Source: Steinernema hermaphroditum
Lineage: Eukaryota > Nematoda > Chromadorea > Rhabditida > Steinernematidae
Direction: 5' to 3'
Length of the DNA: 64,000 nt
Assembly (NCBI GenBank): GCA_030435675.1
Contig: CM059621.1
Coordinates: 13,454,001-13,518,000, forward strand
In this document: positions 15,802 to 26,968 of the stretch, piece after piece
Layout of the letters: the number at the start of each line of letters is the position of its first letter
How positions within the stretch are numbered: position 1 is the first letter of the stretch
Notes under the pieces: model-generated
Database searches by the model: none
Told to the model about the DNA's origin: nothing
What the model saw: the letters and a program-made list of their open reading frames with translations, nothing else
Made by a program: the position numbers and the translations under genes

Positions 15802-16733
15802 AAGAATTGCCCTTAAACAGCAAATATCCACCCGAAATTCACCAGATGCGCGCGTCACATCACCGTCACACGTCGATTACGCACCGTCAGGCCGATCGCG
15901 CTTCGGTCTGCCGAATAATCCTCGTCCCTCCGTTCGAGCGCGAGCGGAACCAGTTGCGCAAATTGTGTAAGCGTAGATTTCACTCAGAAGAAACTTTCAT
16001 TTGAAGTGTAAACAAAGAAACGAAAAAGAAAAAAAGTAAATGGAAGAACTAATCATATGGGACATGGAGTACAATTCCGATTGAAGAGTATAATTCCAAA
16101 CATGTATCAGGTTAAGCCTGTTTACGAACAGTATCAACGGAGCTGATTCACCACTCAGGATTATTTAGCAGGCGCATGGCTATCTCGCCCAACAGAGATC
16201 GCATACGACAGGGAGATTCCTCCCGATACTTCGCAAAAGTTCGGTTGAGTGACCGGTCTCGAAACGAAGCTCGATGAGAATGATGCAGAGGCCGTTCTCT
16301 CGCCTGCAAAATTCTTCAAATGACGCTGCTCACTCGTCTGGCCGAAAGGGGCGGGCGAAGTGTCTGCTGTCTACATTGGTGTAGACAACGTCGCCAAGAA
16401 ATATTCGAGAAAATTGCAGGGTATGTAGATCTGTGAACTTTGTTTCATTTTGCTGGAAGTTTCGCTGCTATTGTTGACATCGCTCCGTGTTGGCTTAAAT
16501 TCTGGCAGGATTGGAAATTCCAACGTGGAATGTGAGATCTCGTGAGATCTGCATCGATCTCCTTATACCTACTTCGGGAATGCAAGACGATTCTAGGGAG
16601 AGAATTAGTGGCACTTGTTGCCAGGAATTTCTCACATCTGTTCTCTCCTAAAAGCTCATGCGAATCGTGTTCATTTGTTGCATTATGTCGTTCCATTTCT
16701 TTCTTCCAAGAGGCAGTGTAATATCTGACTTCA
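15802..16733. other. Divergent intergenic region, no gene seen
   Basis: It separates the divergently transcribed receptor kinase (-) and NOT1-like gene (+). I searched it for upstream NOT1 exons and found none I can support, although the acceptor-like ATGTTCCAG at 16734-16742 leaves open one more upstream exon. Confidence 0.5.
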
Positions 16734-18945
16734 ATGTTCCAGGATACAATGTACCATAGATTGTTTTGTGCTGGACAGGTAAGATCGCTTCTGTTCTACG
16801 TGATAGTTAATGGCGAATATTTTCAGGCGGACGATGTTCACTGGCAGCCGGATGACCGCATCGCCGAAAACGTGAAATTCATTCTTAACAACTTGCAGCA
16901 GAACAACGTTGTAGAAAAGGTGTTTGCTGTTTTTGTGTACGCTTTACTCACTTATCGCGTTTAGGCAAGGGAGATGCACGCTCTCAGCACGTTTTCTTCG
17001 TTCTTCTGCCGGTGGCTGTCGAAAAATCTTCTCGTTTCTCGTGTATTCAGTCAAGGAAACTATCTGTCGACGTATTACCATCTCCTGATGGCTTTGAAGT
17101 CCCCCGAGCTGGAGAAGCAAATGCGGGACGAAACGTTTAGGCAAATCAAGGTTTCCAACAAATAAGATCTGGTCTGAATTAAGTGGTGAATTTAGAAGCT
17201 TCTCACTGAAAGGGTGACTAAGACCATCGTCGACCGGCAGGCGCTAAAGAATCTTGGGACGTGGCTTGGGTTCCTGACACTTGCACGGAACAAGCCCATG
17301 TCGTACAGGGATCTCAACTTGGGCGAAATACTCAAGGTGGCCCAAGACCTAGGCGACGAAGAGTTGGCGTACGTTGTGCCGCTCATCACGAAAATGCTGC
17401 GGGCGAGCAGGATGAGCTCGGTACGGTCACAGCTCATCCGAGGATGTCTTCAATGTTTCGCTTTTCAGATATGCGGCCCTGAGTCGGCGTACACGAAATC
17501 GCTACTTCAGCTACTGGTAGATCTCCACAAAATTGACAAGATCAAGCTGAACGTGAAGTTCGAAATTGAAATTTTGTTTCGAGACCTGCACGTAGAACTC
17601 GACAAGAACGGAAACGAGAAGTCAGCGGTTCTGCGCTTCGCCAACCTCATAGGCTGTCCGATAGTTGCCGCAGAGAAGATCATGACTCTCCACAAGATGC
17701 CTGTTGACGTTCCCGACCCGATCGCCGGCATCGACGAAGAGCTAATCATGCAGCTGAATGGATATCACATAGAGATACCGACGGCTGATTGTATTCGGAC
17801 ACTGGCTGCTTCCCGAGGACCAATGCAGTTGATCCCGCCGCAGTCGCTGAATCAGTCCACGGAGGTGGTGGACAGCGCTGTCATCACGCCTTTTGTGGAA
17901 AGTCTCATAAGGAACATCCACGCCAATTACTTCTCGAGAACAGGCGTTACCAACAAGATGGATGGCGTCATCTTTATTTTGGAACAGGTTTGGAATTATT
18001 CAGAACTACTTGTGCTACCGCATTGCTTTCAGCTCAAGATAAAATCTTACCTGGCTGGAAAATCAGTGATTCCGTTCATTTCGGTGACACTCAAGTGTGC
18101 CGTGCACATTTGCAGCGACATGGAGAGAGAAACGCCGCCATCTCCAAAACGGCATTTCTGCATGCACCTTCTCGATACGGCTGCTCTCGTAATCAAGTAG
18201 GGCTCATCTTTCTGCCTGACACTGTCTTCATCCTGTCTTGTTTAGGACAGCGCTAGATCACTACGAAAGTGTTGAGATGAAACAAGAAGTTCTACGCATG
18301 GCGGTAGGCGCAATCGTGGATACCTTGGTCGTGGATCTGAGCACGCTTGGCTACCGCAACTTCGTCTCCTTCCCTTATTTCCGAGTCTTCCTGACGTTGA
18401 TAAGGGAAGTGACGCAGGCGTGCGAAGGGAACAATGAATTGCTGTGCCGTTACCAGGCGTACATTGCGTAAGTGCCGCGCTGACGTGCACGATTATCTCA
18501 TGCTTTTTCGTTTAGTCAAGCGATGGGCGCAGTCGATCCGCTCAAAGTTCCGTTGTGCGCATTCGACTGGCTGAACGTAGTTGGCCAACCTGATGTGGTG
18601 CTAAGCTTCATCAACAATCCGGCGTACAACTACAATGCGAGAGATCATTACATTCACTTGCTTGTGGAGGCGATGAAGTTCGTGGAAAAGTACACCATCA
18701 CCTGTCCTATGCAAAAGCCGATTTTCACATTTTACGAGGTAACTGTGATTTGGATTACCTGTTAGTACATTGAAAGTGTTTAGGGCTTGATGAGGCTAAT
18801 GATTTTCCTGCACACAAATTCGGATTTGCTGAGTGAATACTGCACTTTCCTGTGCGCCAACGTTCCGCGGCTATGCATACATCTGCGCAGCATCATACTC
18901 TCCGACAAGCCTCAGAACATTACGATCCCGCCACCGTATCGTTGA
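16734..18945 (+). CDS. Truncated CCR4-NOT scaffold NOT1-like protein (MIF4G to part of C-terminal domain)
   Basis: Exons: 16734-16778, 16827-16919, 16965-17150, 17196-17420, 17469-17987, 18033-18196, 18246-18467, 18516-18738, 18784-18945; 612 aa. It opens directly in the CAF1-binding MIF4G region (ENVKFILNNLQQNN; LKNLGTWLGFLTLARNKPM; KLNVKFEIEILFRDL), matching vertebrate CNOT1 FIFNNLSQSN and LKNLGHWLGMITLAKNKP. It continues through a central helical part into the region equivalent to YAQLLIDLFKYL (here HYIHLLVEAMKF) and CIHLRSIILSDKP, then stops. CNOT1 is about 2,300 aa; the N-terminal half and the final NOT2/NOT3-binding part are missing. A 45-nt intron (17988-18032) stays in frame if retained. 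AATAAA follows at 19095. The start could lie further upstream. It is either a shortened paralogue or a decaying copy; no internal stops were seen. Confidence 0.85.
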
Positions 18946-19094
18946 AATGCATCATTGCGCTGATTTTTACCAGAGATCGTAATCACGGGTTGCTGTATGT
19001 CTGTTCTTTTGTTCTTTTATTTGTACTAACCTATTTGTCGTTATACTGATATAACTTAAGGTAACATTCAGTGTTTCAGTGTCACTTTTGAGAG

Positions 19095-19100
19095 AATAAA
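19095..19100 (+). terminator. polyadenylation signal of the NOT1-like gene
   Basis: AATAAA lies 150 nt after the stop, followed by CATTCATTCATTG. This fits an expressed gene that ends here rather than a gene cut at an assembly edge. Confidence 0.5.
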
Positions 19101-19320
19101 CCATTACATTCATTCATTGTTTTTGTTTCAGTGGCAGAATCTTGGGAACTTTCGCATAATCGTTGGTAATTATTGAGTTGACGACCGCTTGCGGGCATGA
19201 CTGACCAGTGGTGACTTCCAATTCGTCTGCGCGCGGCTGTCTCGAATGCAGGCAGTTGCGAAAATTTCCAAAAGCGCAGCTATGCAAAATGCCTTCAAAG
19301 CTAGTCGACTGATCTGCTGC

Positions 19321-19400
19321 GTCACGTGCCCATTGCGTTTCCGAATTTTTCTGATGCTGATACGGGAAGCGAGGCAGCCATGTGAAGGAATTGATGTACC
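19321..19400 (+). pseudogene. Degenerate fragment duplicating a NOT1-like exon
   Basis: The translation RFRIFLMLIREARQPCEGID mirrors PYFRVFLTLIREVTQACEGN of the NOT1-like exon at 18246-18467. Nucleotide similarity over about 50 bases is roughly 75% by eye. It lacks the rest of the exon and sits just beyond the 3' end of the MEK gene on the other strand. Confidence 0.55.
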
Positions 19401-19504
19401 GCCGACAAGATCTTTATTAAACACAATAGTACAAAACTTATGAAAAGATACAGAATAGAAATTAGATGACTAATAGTATTAGTAATAAAACGAATCATTT
19501 TCTG

Positions 19505-20818
19505 TTATCCCTCTTGCTCCATCACCTTCTGCACCCAGGAAGCGAACATAGGACTGTCTTCGACTTCCGCGTACATTTTGTAGAACGGGTGCAACGCCAG
19601 CGTCTTCAGATTGGCCCGCTCCGTCGGCAACTTCTTCGTCGAGCTCGTGACGAAGTCGACAAACTCGTTGGAAAACAATTTGAGCGGAAGAGTTGGAGGA
19701 GGCTGAAATATTCGAATGAGGAAATGGGGCAAAACAAGGAAACGATCACCTCGCTGACAATGTACTCGAGAAGATCGAAGATGGACATGCTGGACGCGGT
19801 CACTGGTGTCTGCACAGAAGATGGCACCTCTCTGCCATCGGCGAGCTCGATTCCATCTTCGGGAACGTTGAAGAGCGCGGCGTACTCCTGCCGCGTCAGG
19901 GCTGGCACAGGAAACCTGCCTACCGCGAGTTCAATAAGTGAAAGCCCGAAACTCCAAACGTCCGACTCGACGCTGTAGCGGCTACCGGTAAGGCGCTCTG
20001 GCTGCAATGGATTGTTCATAGCTAATGACTTCAGAAAGGGACCCTACCGCCATGTACGACCTGGTGCCTACGAAAGAGTTTGCCATACTATCGATGAGCA
20101 TTCCGGATACTCCAAAGTCGCACAGTTTGATTTCCCCTTTCGTGTTGACGAGAATGTTCGATGGCTTTACATCTGAATATGGCAAAGTTAGGCGCGCTCC
20201 GGAGACTTTCGACAGCCAACCTCGATGTAGAATGCGGAGTTCGTCCTTCAGATAAGTCAGCCCTCTCACGACGGCGATCGAGATACGGCCTATCAGTGGC
20301 TCTTCGATGCGGCCAACCTTTTTGAGCACGATGTCCAGCGACAGGCCGTCCATGTACTCCATACAGATGGAAATGTCGTTCTGGTCGGTGAATGCATCGT
20401 AGAACCCGACGATATATGGACTATTGCAGCGATGGAGCACTTCTAGCTCCTTCAGGATCTGGTTCCGCACGGCCGCCTTCACCTCCAGATGTACGAGCTT
20501 CCGCGCCATGATCGTGTTTGAGCGCTTGTGCCGCACTTTGCTCACTACTCCGCCGTTTCCGTGGCCCAGATCGCAGATCTTCTCGAGCATCTCTTCGTTC
20601 AGTCCGCCGCTCACTTGGCGCTTTTCGTTGAACCAATCTATCATGCGCTGACGCTGCGGCTCCGTGAGTTCTAGCCGCTGGAATCGTTCGCTGTCGAGCG
20701 AAGGGCCTTCAGCCTCTTCGCGCACTGCCGGAGCCGGCTCTGTTTCATCGTTCTCGTTCACCGTCGGCGGTACGATGCTCAGGTTGAGCGGATTGCGTCG
20801 CCGTCCGGCTCCCGACAT
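19505..20818 (-). CDS. mek-2: MAP kinase kinase MEK1/2 type
   Basis: Dual-specificity kinase of the Ras-Raf-ERK cascade. Exons: 20818-20221, 20172-20048, 20001-19750, 19702-19505 (TAA), total 390 aa, the family's usual length. The N-terminus has a basic-hydrophobic MAPK docking motif ([10 protein letters not shown]). Kinase features: [12 protein letters not shown] glycine loop, [10 protein letters not shown] with the ATP lysine, [24 protein letters not shown] across an exon junction, CDFGVSG, activation loop [15 protein letters not shown] with both serines that Raf phosphorylates in MEK1/2, then MAPERL. The insert before the last helices is shorter than the vertebrate Pro-rich one. All catalytic residues are present. 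Minus-strand AATAAA lies at about 19415. Confidence 0.95.
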
Positions 20819-22003
20819 TATCGGCACTGAAATGAATGTAATTTTAGTGGCGCTCCAAAACAAATATCACGAGTGAATCGCGAAACAACGACGTATTTTC
20901 CGATGAAAAGAAGCTCCAACTGAGCCAGAGCACAAAAATGCACTTTCTCCTTGAATGGAAAGCGCCTAGCAGTATACACCTCTCCATCCTAATCACATTC
21001 CGGAAGACATAACGCGAATGCGCCGTTCGCGAAATGTCATTCGACGAGAATAAGAGCTACTCGCCCGTGAGCTGCGCGGAAAAGCGCGCCGCCGAGCCAG
21101 AAAAGGAATAAGCAGCTGTTAAAATCCTGGAAAAGAAGGCGATAATGGCGACAGATCCCTTAATCCACAGGGAATCCTCTGAAAGCCGCATGAATCAGGT
21201 GAAATCTTCTTATTTGACGCCTCACTCGGCTGGAATCCCGTGAAAACAGAATCGCCTGGAACATTACACGGCGCGAATTTAAGGAGAAAACGCGAATGAA
21301 AATCGATATTCTCCGCATAGCCATCGGCTAATCGGCTTTCGCGCGCTAATGGACGGCAGCTAATGGCAGCTCCATCCATTTCGGATCGAAAAAACGTTCG
21401 CAAAGACGAAATTCCGAAACGACAGCGCCATCCCAGATCTATCCCACGGCCACCCACGAAGATGCTCGAATCCGTTTCAGAATATTTGGACACGAATGAT
21501 GAATCCGACGGTGCCATCGAGGAGCAGCAGGTGAACAGAGTCACGCGACGGCGACACTCCAAGCACGCGATGACTCAGCGGTCATCGATCGACTCGAGGC
21601 CACTCGCCCCTTCTGCGCGAGTGCTGGCGCGGGAGGTCACTTGCAGAAAAGTGACCTCCTGAAGCAGAATTCAGGATTCAAGGCAAAATGTACCAGTGGA
21701 ATGAAGCTTATAGGATGAGAGGGAGATATTCGTCGAAAATTACGGTAGGACATCGAATTCTTCAGAAGAACGCAGAGGAACCAAGTCGGCAGACACCTGC
21801 CGCCGTCGTGATGGCACGTTCGGGAAGACTAGATTCTTCTGAATTAAGCTATTGCGCTCCTGAATGATCCTCGAAAACGACCATTTTCAAATATAGTCAC
21901 AGCCTTTACCCTGACAAGGTTTAAATGCAACGGAACACTTTACTAATTTGGAGTTTGTGACATTTCATTGAAGCAGAGGAGCTAAGAGAGTTTTGGAAGC
22001 TGG
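20819..22003. other. MEK promoter side, no gene seen; contains an 11-bp perfect hairpin
   Basis: There are only short low-quality ORFs. A perfect 11-bp inverted repeat with a 6-nt loop lies at 21632-21642/21649-21659 (GGAGGTCACTT...AAGTGACCTCC). The repeat half-site GGTCA/TGACC spacing could serve a nuclear-receptor-type dimer, which is only a guess. Confidence 0.4.
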
Positions 22004-22269
22004 CTACTGAAGTCGATCTTGTTGCAAATGGGACGGCTCGGTGCAGGGGCAGAAATAGTCGGGGCCATGGTGATCTTGACAGGAAAAAAAGTGGCATGGG
22101 ATAATTCCTGCAACGATCCATTCACAGTGCAAATGGAAAACGCAAACCTACCTTTACAGAACCGCAGTTTCTCTCCACACCTTCTGCGACTTTCAATTGC
22201 ATGTTGCTGTGCTCTGGTGTAATCAAATTCGTTGTAAACACACCGAACAACTCCATTTAAAGTTACCAT
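22004..22269 (-). CDS. Very small Cys-rich protein, unrecognised
   Basis: Two exons join in phase: 22269-22152 and 22107-22004 (TAG), 73 aa with eight cysteines (RCVYNEF, RRRCGEKLRFCKG, IIPCHFFSCQDHHG, YFCPCTEP). No signal peptide is present in this model; an acceptor (AACGCAG) directly before the ATG suggests an upstream exon, possibly with one. I do not recognise the family. A secreted disulfide-rich peptide is the simplest reading. The open frame across a well-formed 44-nt intron argues for a real gene. Confidence 0.45.
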
Positions 22270-23295
22270 TCTGCGTTAATTAAAAAAAACTCGCAAAGAA
22301 CGTGAGAACTATGGACCTTCGTTATTTACGCAATTCTCACTGGCCTACAGTATTCTCACTCCAGTGCCTTGTCTTCACACATTGCTCTAGCCACTTTCGT
22401 CTTGTTCGCGGTACACAAACCAATCAAATTCTAGTGCTAGTCACCATCTTGCCACCGAATCTGTGGATACGGGGTCGTCTTCAACATCTGTGGTGTCCGC
22501 TCACAAGTCAGATGATCTGGGTCTCTCTAATCTATTCCCCAATGCCTCAGATGGCGCCGTAATCTCGAAAAGGCAGGTGTTCATGAACGTTTGATATTTC
22601 CTTCGCTTAAACGGAGTTGTTCTCACACAGATTTTACTAATTATGACTGTAGACGCCCGCGCATCACCCCAGCTCCCTAATTAGGCGATCGCCGGTCCTT
22701 GCCCTCCAGCCCTTCAGATTATTTTCGGCGTTTTTCTTCAAAAATTCGATCCGTTCTGCTGCAAAACTTCCTGCGATAGTCACCAAAACCGCTTCAATCG
22801 ATTTCGGCCGCGAATTTTAGGCCTCTGTGCTCCCAGCTGGTCGATTTCGCAACAATCGGAACCAGAAACTATTTCGCCGTTCTCTCCTAAAAGTTGTCTG
22901 ACTTTGTGGTCTTACAGCGATTGCCATCGTCACAATTCGAATTTTGCACTGGGCAACTGCGCTTCGGCAACGATAAAAGCGTGATACTCAGCGTGAGAGG
23001 CGCTAGAGAACGTCGGACGGCGACGGAGCTGTGCGGTAAAAGCCACAAGGCCGGTGCGTGGTTCGATCTTTGCGCGCTTTTTAAGGTGTTTTGGTCACAG
23101 GGCTTCGGAATGGGTCCGTTACAGATTGTCGATCGCGTCTTGGCACTTAATGTTTGCACTCATTGGCCTCCGTGTCGATGTTTTCCGTTGGGCTCGCCCG
23201 CGGTCCGTTCTTCCTAAACTTCTTATTCGTGAATCTGCCCGCTCCGGCGCTGACTGTTTACATTTTTTTCTAGGGTCTCCCAAAACGGTGACGCA
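22270..23295. other. Region upstream of importin-5, no gene seen
   Basis: There are short ORFs only. The last ~300 bases probably contain the importin promoter and leader; CTAG precedes the ATG by about 20 nt. Confidence 0.4.
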
Positions 23296-26200
23296 ATGGC
23301 GAACATCACCGAGTTCAAGCAGCTCATTGCGAGCATGCAGTCGCCGGAAAACGACTCAAGGAAGCAAGCTGAAGCGTTGTACGAACAAATCGACAGAGGA
23401 CAGCGAGCTTCGTTGTTGTACCAGCTGTACGCTGACGAAACATGCGACATCGAAGTGAGTGTCACCACTACTCTCCCGGTTCTAAAACTTTCGGATTCAG
23501 CACCGGTCGATGTGCCTTGTCCTGCTGCGCCGTATTTTGTCGTCCGAATTCGAGGATCTTTGGAAAGCCTGGGGCCAGCAGAACGCGGATCAATTCTCCG
23601 CCCAGGTCCTAGAGGCATCAATGAAGGAGCCCAGCGCGGTGCTTAGAAAAAGACTTGCGGATGTTGTTGCCGAGGTCGCTCGCAATACGATCGGTATGCC
23701 TTTGCTTTTTTGTTCGCCTGCTAACTTATACGTGTATCAGATGAGGAAAGTGGAAAACAGCAATGGACTGGTGTGATCCAGTTCCTGGAACACTGCTGCA
23801 CTGCCGATAGCACAGAGCTCCGCGAGTATGGCATGCAGCTGCTGGAGAACGTTCCGAACCTCTTCGGATGTGATCAGGAAACATACATCCCTGGTATCAA
23901 ACAGATGTTCCAGTCGTCCCTGCTCTACGCGGCTGATAGTTCTGTCCGCACCGCGGCTGTACGCGCCTTCGTAGCGTTCGTCGTGGACAATGAGGAGGAT
24001 GAGAAGCTCGTGGGCAACATGGCCGAATTGATCCCGGCGGTTGTACAGGTGCGGGCGTCCTTTCCAGTCCTTAAGTAGCACTTGATTGATTTAGGTGTGT
24101 ATTCATGTCGTGGATACCGAGTCGGACGACGACGTACCGCTGCAATGCTTAACAGATCTGGCCACCACAGTGCCAAAAACGCTGCAGCCCCACCTGCATG
24201 ACATCTTCACGTTGTGCGCTAGGACCGTAGCTAATACGGAAAAAGATGAATCGTACCGCCACAGCAGCATGGAGCTAATGGTGTCCATCTGTGAGGGCGC
24301 CCCGAAGTTCATGCGCAAGAAGGGAGCGCAGTACGTCCCCACCATCCGTAAGTGATACACTTATGAGTCAGTTGTTCTATGTACTTTATTTTAAGTGCAG
24401 CAGTGCCTGCTGCTGATGACGGACCTCGAAGACGACAGTGAAGAATGGCTGGTGTGTGATGACGCCGATGCCGAAGATGATGAAGAAACGGCCGGTGTTG
24501 GAGAAACAGCGCTTGACCGTGTGGCCTGTGCCTTAGGTGGCAAGGCATGCTTGACGCACTTTTTGGCACACGTGCAGCCGCTCATCCGCGATGCGGACTG
24601 GAAGAAGCGCCATGCTGCCATCATGGGCCTCTCCACGGTTGGAGAAGGCTGCAAGCGCCAGATGGAACCAATGATCAAGCAGATCGTAGAAGAGATCTTG
24701 CCGTACGTCAACGATGCTCACCCCCGTGTACGGTACGCCGCCTGCAACGCCATCGGACAGATGTCAACGGACTTCGCTCCCACGCTGCAGAAACTCTGTC
24801 ACGCAAAGGTCGTCCCTGCGCTGCTGCAAACCTTGAATGACCTCACGAGCCCGCGTGTGTCCGCACATGCCGGAGCGGCGTTGGTCAACTTCAGTGAGGA
24901 CTGCCCGAAGAATGTCATCACACAGTACTTGCCCACCATCATGCAACAACTAGAGGTGGTCCTAGAGCAGACGTTCCGACAGCTGCTGGACAACGGAAAA
25001 AAGATCGTACTAGAACAGGCAAGTAGTAATAGTTCGTAAGTGGAAAATCATTCGTCTCTGTTATAGGTCATCACGACTATTGCTTCGGTGGCTGATGCTG
25101 CCCAGGATCAGTTCAAGGATTTCTATGGCCGATTGATGGGACCGCTGAAGTACATTCTGCAGAACTCGTCGCAACACGAGCAGCTCCGCTTATTGCGCGG
25201 AAAGACCATCGAGTGCATATCATTGATCGGACTGGCCGTCGGCCCTGAGATGTTCATAAACGACGCCCGCGAAGTCATGCAGATGCTCTTGGAGAATCAG
25301 ACGAAGTTTGACTCGTCCAGCGACGATCCGCAGTTCTCGTACATGATTAGCGCTTGGGCGCGGATCTGCAAGATCCTGGGACCCCAGTTCGCCGAGTACC
25401 TCCCAGTTGTTATGCCTGCCGTGATGGCAGCGGCCGAGTATAAGCCTGATGTAGCTGTCATTGATGGTTGGTGACTGGTAGCGAAAAGTGCTTAATTGAC
25501 CCTTTGCTGATTTAGATGAGGACGTGAACCAGGACGATGAGGAATGGAGCTTCGTCTCTGTTGGAGACCAGAAATCATTCGGCATTCGAACCAGCGGCCT
25601 GGAGGATAAGGCTACCGCCTGCGAGATGTTAGTGTGCTACGCTCGTGAGCTCAAGGAGGCGTTCGCACCCTATGTGCAGCAAGTAGCGCAACTGATGCTG
25701 CCGCTCCTGAAGTTCGTTTTCCACGACTCCGTCCGCTCTGCCGCCGCCGACATTATGCCGCACCTCATGATCTGCGCCCGCGGATTGGGCCAGCAGGCCC
25801 GCGCTGAGCTTTGGAACCTAGTGAAGGTAGCGCTTCGCGACGCCATCAACACCGAGAACGAGCCTGATGTGCTCGGAGACATGCTGCACGCCCTTGGAGA
25901 AGTCATCGAAGAACTCGGCCGTGAAATAGTGTCAGCTGAGGACGTCACGACCGTGGCGACAATCCTCCATGAGCAGATGGAGAAGTACGTGAGCCGCCGC
26001 AAGATCCGCGAGCAGCACTTCAACGAGGATGACGATGAGGACACCCAAGAAGAGATGAACGAGCTGATCGAGACCGAGAACGGAGTTCTCGCCAGGGTGT
26101 CGGATCTCCTGCATTATACCTTCACGGTTCGTTGACCGGTTCCTTTCATGTGTACTGATTGTGGTTCTTTCAGACATTCGGAGCCGACTTCGCTCCTCTC

Positions 26201-26968
26201 TTCGAGAACCTGATCAATGACTTTGCGCCTCTCCTGACTTCCCGAAACTATGGAGAGCGCCAATGGGGAATTTGCATGTTCGACGACTTGATCGAGTTCG
26301 GAGGCCCTGCCAAGACCGTTCAACACTCTCATATCTTCCTGCCGCATATGATTTCTGCGTTGGCTGACGAGTATCCCGAAGTCCGGCAAGCCGCTGCCTA
26401 TGGCTTTGGCATCCTGGCGATGAAGGGAGGTGCGGAATTCGCGAACACTTTGGCTCAAGCGCTTCCGCACCTGATCGCGCTGATCAATCACCCTGAAGCC
26501 CGATCCACCGAAGAGTCAATTGCCGCCACGGAGAACGCGATCAGTGCCGTCTCCAAGATCCTGAAGTTCAACTCTTCCGCCATTGATGTAAATGCCAATA
26601 TTCCGGTCTTCTTGAACTGGCTGCCAATCTGGGAAGACACCGATGAGGCGCCTTACGTGTACGGATACTTCGCGGATTTGGTCGAATCGAACAACCCAAT
26701 TGTTCTCGGAGAGAACAACGCGAACCTGGCCAAGATTTTGTACATTATCGTTGAGGCGTTCCACAAGCAAGCCTTTGATGAAGAATCCGATAAAGAGAAC
26801 GTCCGCGGTCGCCTAGTCAACATCCTTCGATCGCTCCAAGTAGGTCTCCAGCTTCATAGCCCATATAATTGTGCTCAATTCTAGGGAAGCAACATGCTCG
26901 AAAGCTTGGTACCAGTGGCGAATTTGGACGATGCGCAGAGGGCGACACTTCAGCACCTTCTCTCCTAA
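23296..26968 (+). CDS. imb-3: Importin-5 / karyopherin beta-3 (RanBP5)
   Basis: Nuclear transport receptor made of HEAT repeats; carries cargo (e.g. ribosomal proteins and histones) through nuclear pores under Ran-GTP control. Nine exons: 23296-23454, 23501-23693, 23741-24048, 24095-24347, 24396-25018, 25067-25466, 25516-26126, 26174-26839, 26885-26968 (TAA), giving 1,098 aa, essentially the length of human IPO5. Matching segments include [52 protein letters not shown] and [14 protein letters not shown]. An acidic linker ([20 protein letters not shown]) follows the N-terminal HEATs. The intron after exon 5 begins GC (CAG|GCAAGT). No AATAAA is evident in the 3' flank. No disruptions. Confidence 0.96.

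Noticed and set aside
17988..18032. Read-through of 45 nt between two NOT1-like exons
   Set aside because: It has GT...TTTCAG ends and inserts residues absent from NOT1; treated as an in-frame intron.
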